From positions 1 to 54,017 of the forward strand of contig MU386003.1 in NCBI GenBank assembly GCA_022497145.1: a DNA stretch of 54,017 bases, written 5' to 3'. Positions 1 through 11,460 of the stretch are shown piece after piece. The notes under the pieces are model-generated. The model ran no database searches. It was not told where the DNA came from and was given only the letters and a program-made list of their open reading frames with translations. Numbering within the stretch: position 1 is the first letter of the stretch; each line of letters opens with the position of its first letter. Source of the stretch: Rostrohypoxylon terebratum. Lineage: Eukaryota > Ascomycota > Sordariomycetes > Xylariales > Hypoxylaceae. The position numbers and the translations under genes were made by a program.

Positions 1-45
1 ACACTTGACCTCTACGATTACTGTTACCTTAAAATCAAGACCCCC

Positions 46-2342
46 TTATGAAGCTATACTTACTAAGCCTAAGTATAGGTTCGTCACATATCTCTCTTTG
101 GTACTCACTTCCTCAGTCAATACTGCATGCTGCACAGTCAAGTTCTTGTCCGTAAACCCGTACGTCTCATCCGCAATATCTTCCCATATACTTTTACCCA
201 GGATAATTTCCACATGCTTTTTAGACCAGTTGGTGGACCCCTCCTTGTTTTTGAATTTATATTTCTTAGTAAAAGAACACATAACCTCGGCATTTCTTGG
301 AATTGGGTGTTGCCGTACGTTACTCCCGAAGTTTCGCCTTCGTTGACGGTTTGAGGCAGTCTTCCCTGGGATGCCGAGTTGCCTCTGAAGGACCTTGCAG
401 CAATCCTCTAAATTGCATGGAATTTCCTTTTCCACGAAGAGAGCTTCCTTGGGGAAGAGCATCATAGCTGTTTCCATATCGGGCCACTTGCCATCAAGTA
501 GAGTAGAATTTTTAAGTGCGTTGTACAAATGGATTGTACTTACGAAAGCAGTATCAAAATTCAGCATTTCAATACTGAATTTGTGAACTTTTTCTTGAGC
601 TTCAAAAAGAGTTAAACCACAAAGCACTGGGTTCCTTCGTAAGAATCCATGCTGGTGATTCTGGTCTAAAAGAATTGTGCCAAGCAACTTAACAAGCTCG
701 TTTCCCTTCCCGCGTGTTGCTTTCTCTTGTGCCGGGCTCATAGCTGGGAGCTGTTTCAGAAACTCGATATACCCAGTCATTTCTTCCTCTAGGGATAACA
801 CTCCCCGCAGCATTATGCTGTATGCTGTTTCCACCTTCTTCGGGTACCTTCGCTGTAGGTCCAAGAATAATTGTCCCACAAACGATAGATGAATCATGTC
901 ATGGGGCATGTATGCCATGTTCCTCATATCATTCATGGCGCAATCCTGCGCTATACCTACAGTCCATTTCGTAGCAAGAATGTGCGACTGAGTAAAGTAC
1001 CAGTCTAGAATTAAGACATCATTCTTCCTTTCGGGACATCCTTGATTTAGTAGAGAATAAATCTCTTGACCAGGTTCGTTATATGTGATGACCTTCTCGT
1101 CCTTGTATTTGCACAAGAGAGATAAGGGAGTTAACAAAAACTCATCGATAAACTTGTACATTTTTCCCAATATCATTCGTTCGGAACCATTAGAGTCGAT
1201 TTCCCACATTTGTTCCTCGGTCAGGCCCGACGCATCGGCCATAGCCTGACACAGAATGTCGACGAGTTCGTTGACGCCTCCATGATGTTTACATATTTGG
1301 CTAACATCTTGTATCATATCTTTGATTATCTCTACGCCTACACTTGTCAATAGTGCTGCGCTTGGCAAGGGGTAATGCGTCAAGCTTGCGTCCTCCCCCA
1401 GAACATGAGCCCAGGTTTTCAATAAGAAATCTCTGATTATAGATATATCCTGGAAAACTTGGTGTAAGGCGAAAACGGCATCTTCTCTGGATACCTGTGG
1501 CTCGATAGAGTAGTGTATTTTATTCTTTGACATAGAATGTGCGGTATCAAAGGTATAGGAGGCGGGTTCGGACACGTCATCTGTGGATAGAAGATTAAAG
1601 TAATTCGTAAAGTCGAGGTCTTTAGTTTTATCAGAGTCCGATCCACTTTTTGGGTCGACTGAGTCTGCACCAAAAGACATTCTATAATGGAAGTATGATT
1701 ATTAGTGGTGTTGTCCCTCTAGAACTACAATCCCTCATGCAACAGGGGCTATCAGATGGATCTGAAGATGTACAGGGCTCTGGAGCCCGCTCAGATAGAC
1801 TTGGCGCAGAGATAAAATGGTTGCGAGAAGGAGGGATAAAACGGTTAAGAAAGTGCTCACGAACCTTGGTCTCAATATGGTATAAATACTAGCGAGGACG
1901 CTCACGAAGTGTCCGTGATGATCATTTGCCAATGAATTCAGGTCGTGGCCGTACTCTCTAAGAAGCCCGCTGAAGTTTCCACGGGTTTTAATCACCCGAC
2001 GGAGCGCGGCAGAAATGCTCTTTGGTACTGATATGGGCGGTTGAAAGTCTGCAATGAATTTCGCAAGAGGTATGAAATTCTTGATAGCGATTATATGGGT
2101 TTGGTTCTCTTTTAGAGAGGTCCTTGCCTTTCCCTTAGGGCGGCTGTTCGACAAAACGGGGGGTTTCAACAACTCCTTATTACAACCATTCGCTTTCGCC
2201 GTCTCAGCCTATCATCATTTATTAATACGGGATGTCAAAAGTAGGACAGGCCTGATAGCTAGACACTTACTAGCCAGCTTGCTACATAATTGGTATCAGC
2301 TGTGTATTGCTGGTAAACTGAACGAAGCTCGTCGCCGAGCAT
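46..2342 (-). CDS. DUF6604-type fungal protein (3 exons, possibly incomplete at 3' end)
   Basis: Assembled exons are 2342-2271, 2208-1865 and 1681-46, giving 683 codons in one frame. The first exon encodes a start typical of the family (MLGDELRSVYQQYTADTNYV). Intron 1 (62 nt) has a GTAAGT donor and an ATAG acceptor. Intron 2 (183 nt, donor GTTCGT) joins ILRPR to MSFGA. Residues about 1-250 resemble the N-terminal DUF6604 domain of large fungal protein families, with the hallmark block IIAIKNFIPLAKFIADF. The rest is mostly helical with no enzyme motif I can name, so the function is unknown. A degenerate paralogue lies head to head at 3505-5330 and shares the second intron position, which supports this model. 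A consensus donor (GTAAGTATAG, 63-54) sits five codons before the stop, so the true gene may splice there and continue beyond the left edge. Confidence 0.8.
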
Positions 2343-3504
2343 CTTGAATGAAAGCTCCTATGAGAAAGCTTGAAAAGAACACGAAAGATAGATGTCTGGG
2401 TTATGATCAGGCGTCTCTTTCAGATACTCAATGGTGACTTGAAGATGTTTAAGAAGAAAGTTTTCGTTTTGGAAACTTCCCTCGACATATATCTAGACGG
2501 TCGTCCTTGATCGGTGGGTGGGTCTCCCTACCCACCTCCCGCCTTTATATAGACACGACCGCGACTTCCTGTATAGATGTCCCATCAGCCAGGCACCCAT
2601 CATATTGTCTTGTGGGGTGTGGGGTAATCGCAAACCTTAAAATATTTATATACTCCATATTTAACGTTAATAGAAGTATTACAGTTAAAATCACAGTATA
2701 TTATATAGAGGTTTCTTAATAATGCGAAACCTCATTAGGAACGTGTTTGAGCGGAAAGAACATCTGGCTTGCCGCGAAAACCTCCACATTTATAGGATAC
2801 TTACCTTAGCATACTAGGTAGGGTCCATAAGTTGCACAAAGCATACTTGGCACTGTGTACCTAGTATTATGTAAATGGTTACCTAATTACATAATAACTA
2901 GCTCTGCACAGTTTCACGGTGTTTGGATACAGTCAAAATAAGTTCAGATCGAGGTCTGAGCTGTACCTATCCATGAACATATACCTATTTAGGTACGCAC
3001 TTAGGTAGTTGCACCGTGTGGCTATGATAGAGGGACAGACCAGCGGATATAACAAGTCCTTCGGGTGATAATAGGCATAAGATTTAAGTGGTTATCTATG
3101 AATGGAAGGGTTTATCACAGGTCACCTATAACCCCTTTATGTCAAGGTTCACGAGTTCATATATCGTTCTATTTTTCGTGCGAGACGAGCGACGACTGCT
3201 CTTATATCCCGGGATGTCAACGGTAAGTGGAAACTTTGTTGACGTTTTGTTTCTATTTGCTATATGTTTCGTCCTAACTACAGCGCTTGGATTCTTTGGT
3301 CAGAGACTGACAGCAATAATAGGAGGGATTGAGCAAACTGAATGCCATTATATAGCGCGAAAAGATTGCTTGATTACTTCTAGGGCCCTTTCCTTCCTAT
3401 AACCTGCGAGGGATGACCAATCCTGTATCTAGCGGATCGGAAGTAATGATCTAGGCTGGGGATATCGGCTAGCTAAGTTGTTGTGGGAGCGCGGAGAACG
3501 CTCT
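2343..3504. other. AT-rich spacer between the divergent DUF6604 pair
   Basis: No coding sequence is recognised. This spacer holds both presumed promoters of the inverted pair. It contains a short GC hairpin (GGTGGGT 2513-2519 with ACCCACC 2530-2536) and an imperfect inverted repeat at about 2850-2911. Several tacctagg/acctagta-like words also occur. Short open frames here (for example 3088-3402) have no recognisable protein signature. Confidence 0.6.
2850..2911. repeat. Imperfect inverted repeat (possible MITE remnant)
   Basis: The left arm CTAGTATTATGTAA (2861-2874) pairs with the right arm TTACATAATAACTAG (2887-2901), with one extra base. Pairing continues outward between ACTGTG (left) and CACAGT (right). 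The loop is about 12 nt. It could be a small transposon end or a chance AT-rich palindrome. I saw no second copy in the window. Confidence 0.4.
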
Positions 3505-5330
3505 AGGTAGATATCTGGCCGGCAAAAAGGCAGCCCAGACCCAACCTGAACAAGCCAACCCCAAATACGTGATTCACATTAGGGAATTCATACCACTCGC
3601 ACAGTTCCTCCGTGATTGCGAACCAGCGGTAGAGGTTCCAGAATAACTTGCAGCATGCTTGAAACGTGCAATCAAACCACGTGGCAAGTTCAGTGGACTA
3701 CTTCAGCAATCTGGGTATAACTTAGGTTAAACGTTCTTGCAACACATTCCCATGAAAATTTCGTGGGTATTCTAGCCAGTGTGTGTAATATCTTACAGTC
3801 AAGGTATGTATCTCGCTCCCACTCACCTCCACACTCACTATATATATCATGTCATCATCTCCATGTATCAGTCTTAGTTTGCGTTGCACATCTAGCGTAT
3901 AGGACCCTCCGCAATAGACGATTCTTGCATAGGATCAAAACTGTCGCCAACGCAGAGCGCTGTTATAGAATGACCTTCAGCTGAGAATCTAGAGACGGAA
4001 GCAAATCTTCACCAGAAATTGACAGCACCTTTACCTATTACTTCAGTCGCATCTCGTTCGAGGATCAATCGCCTGAACTAGCTGACAATGGCACTCTTAT
4101 TCCGAGCTCGGATTTCATTGATACCTCGGAAAGCCAGGGTTATTATATCATTGAAGAAGAGGATACTCGCGAGGATGCGTTATTTGCGCTCTATCAAGTA
4201 ACGGGTGATATAAATGAGATAAGAGCTCAAGTTGTTCAGACTTGGGATCAGGTCTTCATTGAAAGCCCCGATTATTCCGCATATCGTGCAGCAAGTGCCG
4301 CAATGTTGACAAGCTTAGGAATCGAACTTGCACGGGACTTGATTGGGGGAATCTCCCAGATCTGTGAGAAGCATGGTGGCATTCGGCATCTTAAGCAAAT
4401 GCTATACGCAGCAACCGCTGACGCCTCGGGACTTCCAAAAGACCAAATATGGGAGCAAGCTAAGGAAAATACTAAATTTAACAGTGCATTCATGCATGAC
4501 TTCGAGGATTACTATTTGCTTATGCCCACGATTTCCTGTCCTCTTACATGAAGAAAAACCTTACTGGACGGGAGCTTGCGCCCGAGAAAATATTTTCGCT
4601 ATGCAACCATGATTCCGGTTGCAAGAAAACTCACAAAGATTCCACCCTAACTAAATATTTATTCCACGGATCAAAGCTGTATGCTCATAGCTGGGAGGAG
4701 ATAATCAAAGACCATGTCATGGAGACTATGAGTGACCTACATAAGGTCCACTCCGACAATACACACATCGCTCTAGTGAGTCAGATATACCTGGACTTAC
4801 ATTACCGCCACAGTGGAAATATTATCAAGGCGTACGAGGCCACGGTCTCACAGCTTGATTTCATACGAAAAGAACTACAAGACTATGCGGCATTCAAGAA
4901 TGTTCACCACGGTACTAAGGGACAACGCAAGAAATTGAAACCCGAGACATTATCACGTATGCTAAGTCCATTGGATGGCATCATGTTTCCGCATCAAGGC
5001 CCTAATGGCCAACAAGAATTCTTGAAAAGGCATCCTGTCCTCTGTGGATTAACTTTAGTCTATTTTCAGTCTGCATTGGAGGAATATGGGCTTAAATGAT
5101 CAATTCGGACACGACTATGATCGCCGGCACTCACATATACAACGCACTCGGAACCGAACGGCTTCTTCATAGACGGTCTTCTAATCCGTGATACTCAGAG
5201 AATTGTCTCAACAGACTTCGAAGCTTTGAGCAGCGAAGCCGGAGACTTGGTGGCTGAGAGATGGCTGGCTGACGGTGCGAAAAACCCCGCCAGCCAAGCT
5301 AAGATGTCACGAAAGTCCGATGTAAAGTAA
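3505..5330 (+). pseudogene. Degenerate DUF6604 paralogue
   Basis: Translated piecewise, this stretch parallels the minus-strand gene at 46-2342 along most of its length. Around 3505-3730 it reads KYVIHIREFIPLAQFLRDC and then RGKFSGLLQQSGYNLG. ILASVCNILQSR ends at a GTATGT donor (3804). The next exon restarts after ATAG at 3969 with the same phase and a similar RMTFS start, so the intron position is conserved. Later blocks (EDALFALYQV, LLTSLGIELARDLIGGISQI, FLKRHPVLCGLTL, THIYNALG) also match. It is broken by in-frame stops (after VPE, after YNLG, near 3773, and at TGA after MTFS) and by frame changes near 4535-4550, near 5097 and after about 5170. No clear start exon was found. It is a dead copy; the function is unknown as for its partner. 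Confidence 0.85.
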
Positions 5331-6037
5331 TACTACATGAGTGGTACATACATAGGAGTCTTGGCGTTCGATATGGCCGTCGTGGCGTAAACTATTCAAA
5401 AAGAGGCGTTGACGGGGAGAAATGAGTCCAATCTCGGTCGATAGATCGGCTGACTGACCTATGTTTCAGCATGCAAAACAGGCAAATTTCAACCGAGTTA
5501 GGGTCTTGAATTAAATTATGATGAATTAGACACATTTATGTGCAAGAGACGAAATGAATCATATTGTGATGAAAAGGAGAATGTGTTTTGGGGAACTTCG
5601 TGCAACGTGTTGAGAGGCAGATCGCAAGTGACCCAACTGTGACACGACGATTTTCTCCTGTGCCATCTGCTAGTTTCAGGGAACGAATCTTCCGAAAATA
5701 CTTGTGAAGCTTTTGAAGGTCGAGGGTTAAGCATTAAGCTAGCTAAAGGATCTATGTGAACATCTACGAATACAAAGCTCCTCCAGCAGTAGGGCCATTT
5801 TTGATTTATCAATATTTGCAGTATCATGAATTTCATCTCAAGTGTAAGGTAAGTCAAGTTCAAATACTCAATTGCTATTTCCAAGACGCCAAACCGTCGA
5901 ACCTTTCAGTACCTGCCTAGATGGATGTATTCCCTATCCCCCAAACCCCACCCCCTATTCTAAACCCAATAACCCCTTTTCCCATTACCCACCCTAATAC
6001 CTAACGCATGCAAAATCCCAATCCCCAGTCCTCCACT
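5331..6037. other. Spacer, no gene recognised
   Basis: About 700 bp lie between the DUF6604 relic and the 3' end of the cytochrome b561 gene. A 122-codon minus-strand open frame (5516-5884) has no domain, signal peptide or splice context that supports it. The C-rich run at 5935-6000 probably belongs to the 3' region of the b561 transcript. Confidence 0.5.
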
Positions 6038-7467
6038 TTAGACCCTATGCTCCCCATCCCTCGGCATGCTAGACGAGTTCGAAGACGTCGACCCGCTACC
6101 CCTGACCAAATTCTTCATAGGCCTTAACTCCACGCTATCCATGCCCCCCGCATACCCGGGCAACCCGGTATTATAGCCCTCCGCCGTATACGGGGGACTC
6201 GGGTCATCCAAGCTACCAGTATACCTCTGTCCCTGGCTATACCGTCCATACTCGTACCCCCCGTTCCCATTCCCATTCCCAAACCCCGCATCCCTATTTC
6301 TCCTCCTCGACTCCCTAGCCGAAGTAGACTGCTGCGCCATCCCGGGCGGCGGCGGCAAATCCGCCACATAAGCCCTCGTCTCGACTCTCGGGCTCCGTTC
6401 TCGGTTCTGTCCGCGACTAGCTATGCGCCGGCGGTGCTCGCCTAGGACCGCGACGAGGAGCCAGAGTAGCCAGACGAGCCCGGCGACGACGGAGTACGCG
6501 ACGATGGCGCCCTGGGACGCGCGCGCAAGTTTAAGGCCTAAGCCGCCGTTTATGATGCCTAGGGTCAGCGTCAGGCGGCCTAGCCACAGGTGTAAGTGCG
6601 ACCATGCGGTGCGCCGGCCCAATTGTTTGAATTTTGCGTGGTGGAGGATGCCGAGGGGTGGTTGGAGGAAGAGGACGGCGAGGATGACGATGCCGATGAT
6701 GGGGTGCGCGTTTGCTGAGGATAGTTCGAGCTGTTTGCCGCCGTATCATTAGAAAGGCGGTCATGTAAATGAGGATGAGGAGCGGGTCGATGGTTGAGAC
6801 GCAAAGGGGATTAGGGTGAGTGGTGCTGGCAATCGAGCGTACAGGACCAAGCGCACCAGGACGAATGAAAAGCGTACGAAAAAGACACTCACCAAACTCG
6901 TTCCGTTTGGAGGAATTTTAATGTCTTGAATTAGTCTGATTCCAAGTGCCGCGGCAGCAACGTATAGGAGGTATGCGGTAGTCTGGAACAGCCCGTGTAT
7001 CCACCAAGCATGACGGCCTGGAATAATGCGCATGAGTATAGCGCCAGCGGGAAATAATATGGCAAAGCACAGAGCTGCAATCACTCCATGGGCTGTCCCG
7101 TAGTTCATCGCCTGGTTGAGATTGAAGTCCGGGTATACGTCGAACCCGCTGTTATCCGTCCCAGACGATGACCCATACGGCCCCGAATTGTCGCCCCCGT
7201 CGCCTCCACTTCCACTTCCGCTTCCGCTTCCGCTTCCGCTACCCCATCCCCCCCATACAATCCCTTCACCGTCGTCGCCGGCCTCGTAAAATGGAAATTG
7301 GGCATTTGTTCGGACCGCTATCAAGATGTGGTTACCAACACCGCTACCTCGCTCGTCTTGGTTTGTGTTGCAGGAATGGGAGAAGCGAATTGCGTAAGAT
7401 GATATGCTGTAGGCATTTTCTGCTTACCTAAAGCGAGACATAAGCCCAAAACGGCTGGCGCCCTCAT
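6038..7467 (-). CDS. Cytochrome b561-domain membrane protein with signal peptide
   Basis: Three exons (7467-7428, 7317-6893, 6730-6038) encode 385 aa. The tiny first exon supplies the hydrophobic signal peptide start MRAPAVLGLCLAL. Its donor GTAAGC and the acceptor GATAG keep the frame into VRTNAQFPFYEA. Residues about 36-50 are a Gly-Ser repeat. The core has five to six hydrophobic segments. Candidate haem histidines of the b561 fold lie in AHGVIAAL, WWIHGLF, NAHPIIG and WSHLHLWLGR, followed by IINGGLGL. The last 110 residues are a polar cytoplasmic-type tail. Family members are transmembrane haem proteins that move electrons across membranes, often from ascorbate. No DOMON domain is seen upstream, so partner and substrate are unknown. 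Intron 2 (6892-6731, 162 nt) is in phase 0. Confidence 0.85.
7200..7245. repeat. Hexamer repeat coding for Gly-Ser
   Basis: Tandem CTTCCG/CTTCCA units (plus-strand reading) encode the GSGSGS stretch of the b561 protein just after its signal peptide. Such in-frame hexamer arrays usually vary in length between strains. Confidence 0.7.
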
Positions 7468-8001
7468 GACGGCGTGGGAATCCCCGACAATTCAATTATG
7501 TCAGTCCAATCTCAATAATATGTTCTGATAGGATCAGATCATTTACACGAGCGTCGATACGATACGACACCACATCAAGCAGCATACGAAGCTCTCTCAT
7601 ATGGTAAGTAGGTACTTATGTGTATGTCAAGCCCAACCTTGGGAAGCTCAGTGAGCAAGATGTCAATTCGGAAGCTAGCAGGGCGACGGCATAGCAAAAG
7701 CAAGATAAGAAAGACAAAAAAAAAAAAAAAAGAAAACATGGCCGACCCTCCATCTTCTTTTACACATTTAACAGATCTTCCCCGCGAGCCACCGACGCCA
7801 TGCCGACCTCGATGTACCTATCGGAACGAAACAAACTCAAACCAACCCAACCCAAATCGCCAAACCGCGGCCGAAAAAGCCCGACACAAGAGAAATAACT
7901 CCTGTGCTCCCGTCACACCATCCCATTCCACAGCTAAATTCCATAGCTAAATTCCACCCCTTCAAACAAAAACTCCCAAAACCCCGATACCTACCCAGTA
8001 G

Positions 8002-8021
8002 CCTAGGCCCTAGGGCCTAGG
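8002..8021. repeat. Perfect 20-bp palindrome CCTAGGCCCTAGGGCCTAGG
   Basis: The two 10-nt halves are exact reverse complements with no spacer. It lies in the spacer upstream of the b561 gene and resembles the other CCTAGG palindromes at 8688, 18742 and 19812. It could be a protein-binding site or a remnant of a short dispersed repeat. Confidence 0.75.
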
Positions 8022-8687
8022 TTAGGTAGATACAGTACATACCTACTTTGTTTACCCATCCGTACCAATCTAAGTGAAAAAAAAATCCGCCGATCGATTC
8101 AGCCAAACTCTTGTCTCGGATCTACGTCTGGGGACCGCCCGTCTCTCCGCGGTTCCTCACGCCCCCCCTCCCCTCTCCTCCCCAAACATACCGACGCACG
8201 ACAAAGGCCCCAAGCTTCCTCGGGACCGAGCCGCAAGCAGCCAACCAGCAGCCCGCCCAACACCAAACACTCGTACCTACCTAGTACCTCCTATTACCTC
8301 CCACCTGCATCCGCACATCATCGTAAAACAAGTCCAGGAGTACCTACCCGTCAATCACATTACTAAACTCTCCTACCCGCCCTCTCTTTCCCGTCCCTCT
8401 ACCTACCTCTTAGCCAAACCCCCATAAAAAGACCCCGTCGCGCATTACGTCACTACCGCCTCGACGGTGACGCGTAAACAGGCATGCTTTGTGCGACTCT
8501 GACCGCACCTAACCTACCTACCAGCCTACCCAGCACCGTCCACGTATCACCAAATCACCAAACCACCCGAACTCTTACAACCTTACCTGACCCAACCCGC
8601 CGAGGCGTGAGCGTGATAGGTCCGTGCGTGTAAGCTAGGTAGCTATGCTATGCGATGAAGAGATCTCTTGGCGATTTCTATATATAT

Positions 8688-8706
8688 GTACCTAGGTCCT
8701 AGGTAC
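8688..8706. repeat. CCTAGG palindrome, copy 1 of a 15-mer
   Basis: GTACCTAGG and CCTAGGTAC are exact reverse complements around a single central T. The inner 15-mer ACCTAGGTCCTAGGT recurs exactly at 18743 and 19818. Confidence 0.75.
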
Positions 8707-9935
8707 CTAATGTACCAGATTTCCGGCTCTTAGATCGTGGCGGATGGGCCACTGGTGCCGTGTTAGATGCTAGCGCATTGGCGGTGAACGAGGAATATTT
8801 GAATCTTATTCATGATTTATTCGCGGTACGTGCGTATAAAAGATTTTACGGAACGTGAAAGATGGATGGATGTTTATGGGGAATTTGGAAGAGGATGATA
8901 CATAACGAACATATGAATACGCTTATTCGTCTACTACGAAATTTACAAAATTTACACACTTCACTTGCATGCGGACCGCGATATATGGAAATCAATGTAT
9001 TGACTAAAAGGAAAACTGACCGACTATGAAAGTTATTTTGTTGGTGCAAAGTGAGGAGAACGCCACCATGGCGAGTCCAAGTATAGATCTGATCCACCGC
9101 TTCTAGAACCTTTCGAGGTTGGCCATGAAAGAGGTATTTTTGTTCATTACTGGGAAGAGTCATAGCCGATCCAAGTGACATCGTTGTCCAGTTCCTTAGT
9201 ATGGCGTGGGTGCAGAATCATCTTGTCCAGGGTTTGAAAGACTTAGACGAACAGGGGTATCTGGCGCGGAAGACATTGCCAAGGCGAACGAAGTTGCGTG
9301 CGCAAGCTGCGAAAGAAGCACCAGTGTTCAAAATGTCAAGGCATTAGGATAGAAAGCATCTGCAGAAAACACAATGCAATCAATCGCCAAGCTTCGAGGC
9401 ATCATGAAACGTATATGCCGTGATATTGCCTTGTGGAAAGAGGAGCGTTTGTCGGTCAGGCCAGGCGAAGCCCGAGGCATAGAAATCGTGAAAGAAAATC
9501 GACGTCATAGCAAATAATGCAAATCGTACACCGCTGCCCTCACTAGAGCATCGACTTTACAGAATCATCATAAAGCCAACGCTTGGTACGAGGACCAACC
9601 GCATGTGAACCCCAACGCCCAATGCGCACCGTCCATTTGTCATCTCGAGTTCACTAACGCCAAATGTGTCGTAACGAGGAGAAGTGTCATCGAATAGCCA
9701 TGACTGGATAGTACCGCACGAGGAAGGGAAACGGATCGAGAAGACCAAATAGCCGAAACCAGAGACTGATAGATTGATGCAGAAGACGGAGAAGCATGTC
9801 GAAACGCCAGAAACGCGGGACGCCGGTTATGCTAAATCATGCCGGGTATGCTGAATCGTGTTTGCGAGCCGGTTCCGGTTTACTATAGCCCGGATTAGAC
9901 TATTCGAAACACAGGCGCGAGGAGGTTGACATGAA

Positions 9936-11460
9936 CTATACCTGAGGACCCAAACCGCTAGGAGGAGGACCTTGGTGACCAATTCCGGCACCAAAGCCGG
10001 GGCCACCAAAAGGAGCAGCACCAGGACCCGGGGGACCCGGGGGGCCTGGAGGGAAATAATGTGGAGGGGGAGGTGCGGGTCGATAAGGAGTACCTACACC
10101 AGAGTTGTTTTGAGAACGACCCCAAGACAGACGAACTCGAGAGTTCCCAATAGGATATCCCTGCATCTGGTTGATGGCCATCTCTGCTGCGTGGCGATGG
10201 ACAAATTGAACAAAGCCACATCCCTTTCCAGGAGGGATCTTAACGTAGGTGATTTCCCCAAAACCTTGAAAGAATGATCGCAGTTCGTCTTCGGTCACAT
10301 AACCCGAAAGACCTCCCACGAACACCGTCGTATTGTTGGGGTCGGTGAATTGGTTCATCGTCAGAGGGTTGAACGTGCCCGGCTGTTGATAGCCGTAGTT
10401 GGGGGGTTGCTGCTGCATCCACTGGCCTCCCATGTTGCCGTGATGGGCGACCTGGGTAGGTGGCATCATCTGATGGCCAAACTGGTTGAACTGAGGAGCT
10501 TGATGACCACTACTGATATTGTTAGTTTTAGTCCACGTCAATGGAATTAATTGACTATACCTACCGGTTCTTAGGTGTGGCAGGCGAGACCCTCATGGGT
10601 CTGTTACCGCAATACACACCCTGCATTTCGACTAAAGCACGCTGCTGGTCCTGCTCGTCCGAAAATCGTACGAAACCATATCCACGCGACTGCCCAGTCT
10701 GCTGGTCGGTCATGATCTTAGCTGACTTGCAACTTGGGAATCGAGCTTGGAATAAGGCGACGAGAACGAATTCATTGACTTCATGGCCAAGGTCGCCAAC
10801 GAAGATGGAGTACTCGGGAGTTCGGTCATCTCGGCGATCGATGAGGCCTCCGCCAGAAGCCCAGTTTAGTCGGAAAACGCGATCGGTGTTGGGGATGGGC
10901 GTTCCATTGAGTTGGAGGGCCTTCTGAGCCGCTTCGGGAGATCCGAACTCAACAAAACAGTACCCAGCACTTCTATGATTCATCTATCAGCAATCATTCA
11001 TATTCATAATTAAGGAGTGAGATTATTGTGTATCGCAAGGACCATGGACTGCACTTGCGGTATGACATGGGTCGTTAGCAATGATAGAACATGGCTTACC
11101 CAGAATGGCGGTCTCGAATGATCTTGACTTGAACGTTCTCAGTAAGAGTTGACTGGAAAAGTGTGCGGATGAACCCTTCGTCCATCCAACCAGCCAGCTC
11201 ACCCATCCTGCAATTCTTTAGTTAGCATCCAACTACTCTTAGGGACATATGCGGGACGCTAAATACCAAAGGGTTTGTCGAGCCGAGTCAGAGGAGAAGT
11301 TCTGGGCCATTTCACCACCAGCCTGACCGTTGGTCGGGGCTAGAGGAAGGCCGGGTTGAGGTACACCGGGGGCAACACCAGGACCTTGGGAACCGGCATC
11401 TCCCTGGGATCCGGATCCGTTGGAGGGGGGCTTGCCGTTGTACGGATTAAAGGAGTCCAT
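9936..11460 (-). CDS. csx1: Three-RRM mRNA-binding protein, Csx1/TIA-1/Nam8 type
   Basis: Exons 11460-11267, 11207-11100, 10972-10565 and 10512-9936 join in phase to 428 aa. The introns are 59, 127 and 52 nt. RRM1 (about 62-146) contains TLWMGELAGWMDEG, the start typical of Nam8/Csx1/TIA-1 proteins, and the RNP1-like block AGYCFVEF. RRM2 (about 156-236) has SIFVGDL and RGYGFVRF. RRM3 (about 298-370) has TVFVGGL and GCGFVQF. The N-terminus is Gly/Pro/Ser-rich, a Gln/Asn/Met-rich linker precedes RRM3, and the C-terminus is Pro/Gly-rich. Relatives bind U- or A/U-rich RNA and affect mRNA stability or 5' splice-site choice. The last codons CAG GTATAG could instead be a donor to another short terminal exon, so the C-terminus is uncertain. 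A branch-point and acceptor pattern (CTAAC then ATAG) lies 6 nt before the ATG. Confidence 0.9.

Larger units (their letters stand above)
7468..9935. other. 2.5-kb spacer: b561 promoter and 3' region of the RRM gene
   Basis: No gene is recognised. The left part should hold the promoter of the minus-strand b561 gene. The right part (about 9200-9935) is likely 3' UTR of the RRM gene. The segment 7715-8580 is A-rich, then C-rich, with words such as CTACCTACC. It contains a poly-A run (about 7717-7731) and two CCTAGG palindromes (8002-8021, 8688-8706). The plus-strand open frames at 7618-7950 and 8074-8427 are low complexity and carry no domain. Confidence 0.5.

Noticed and set aside
5516..5884. 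122-codon minus-strand frame
   Set aside because: No domain, no signal peptide, and it lies in an AT-rich spacer next to a pseudogene.
7618..8427. Two plus-strand frames of 110 and 117 codons upstream of the b561 gene
   Set aside because: Lys/Pro/Thr low complexity from A-rich and C-rich DNA; no domain or splice support.
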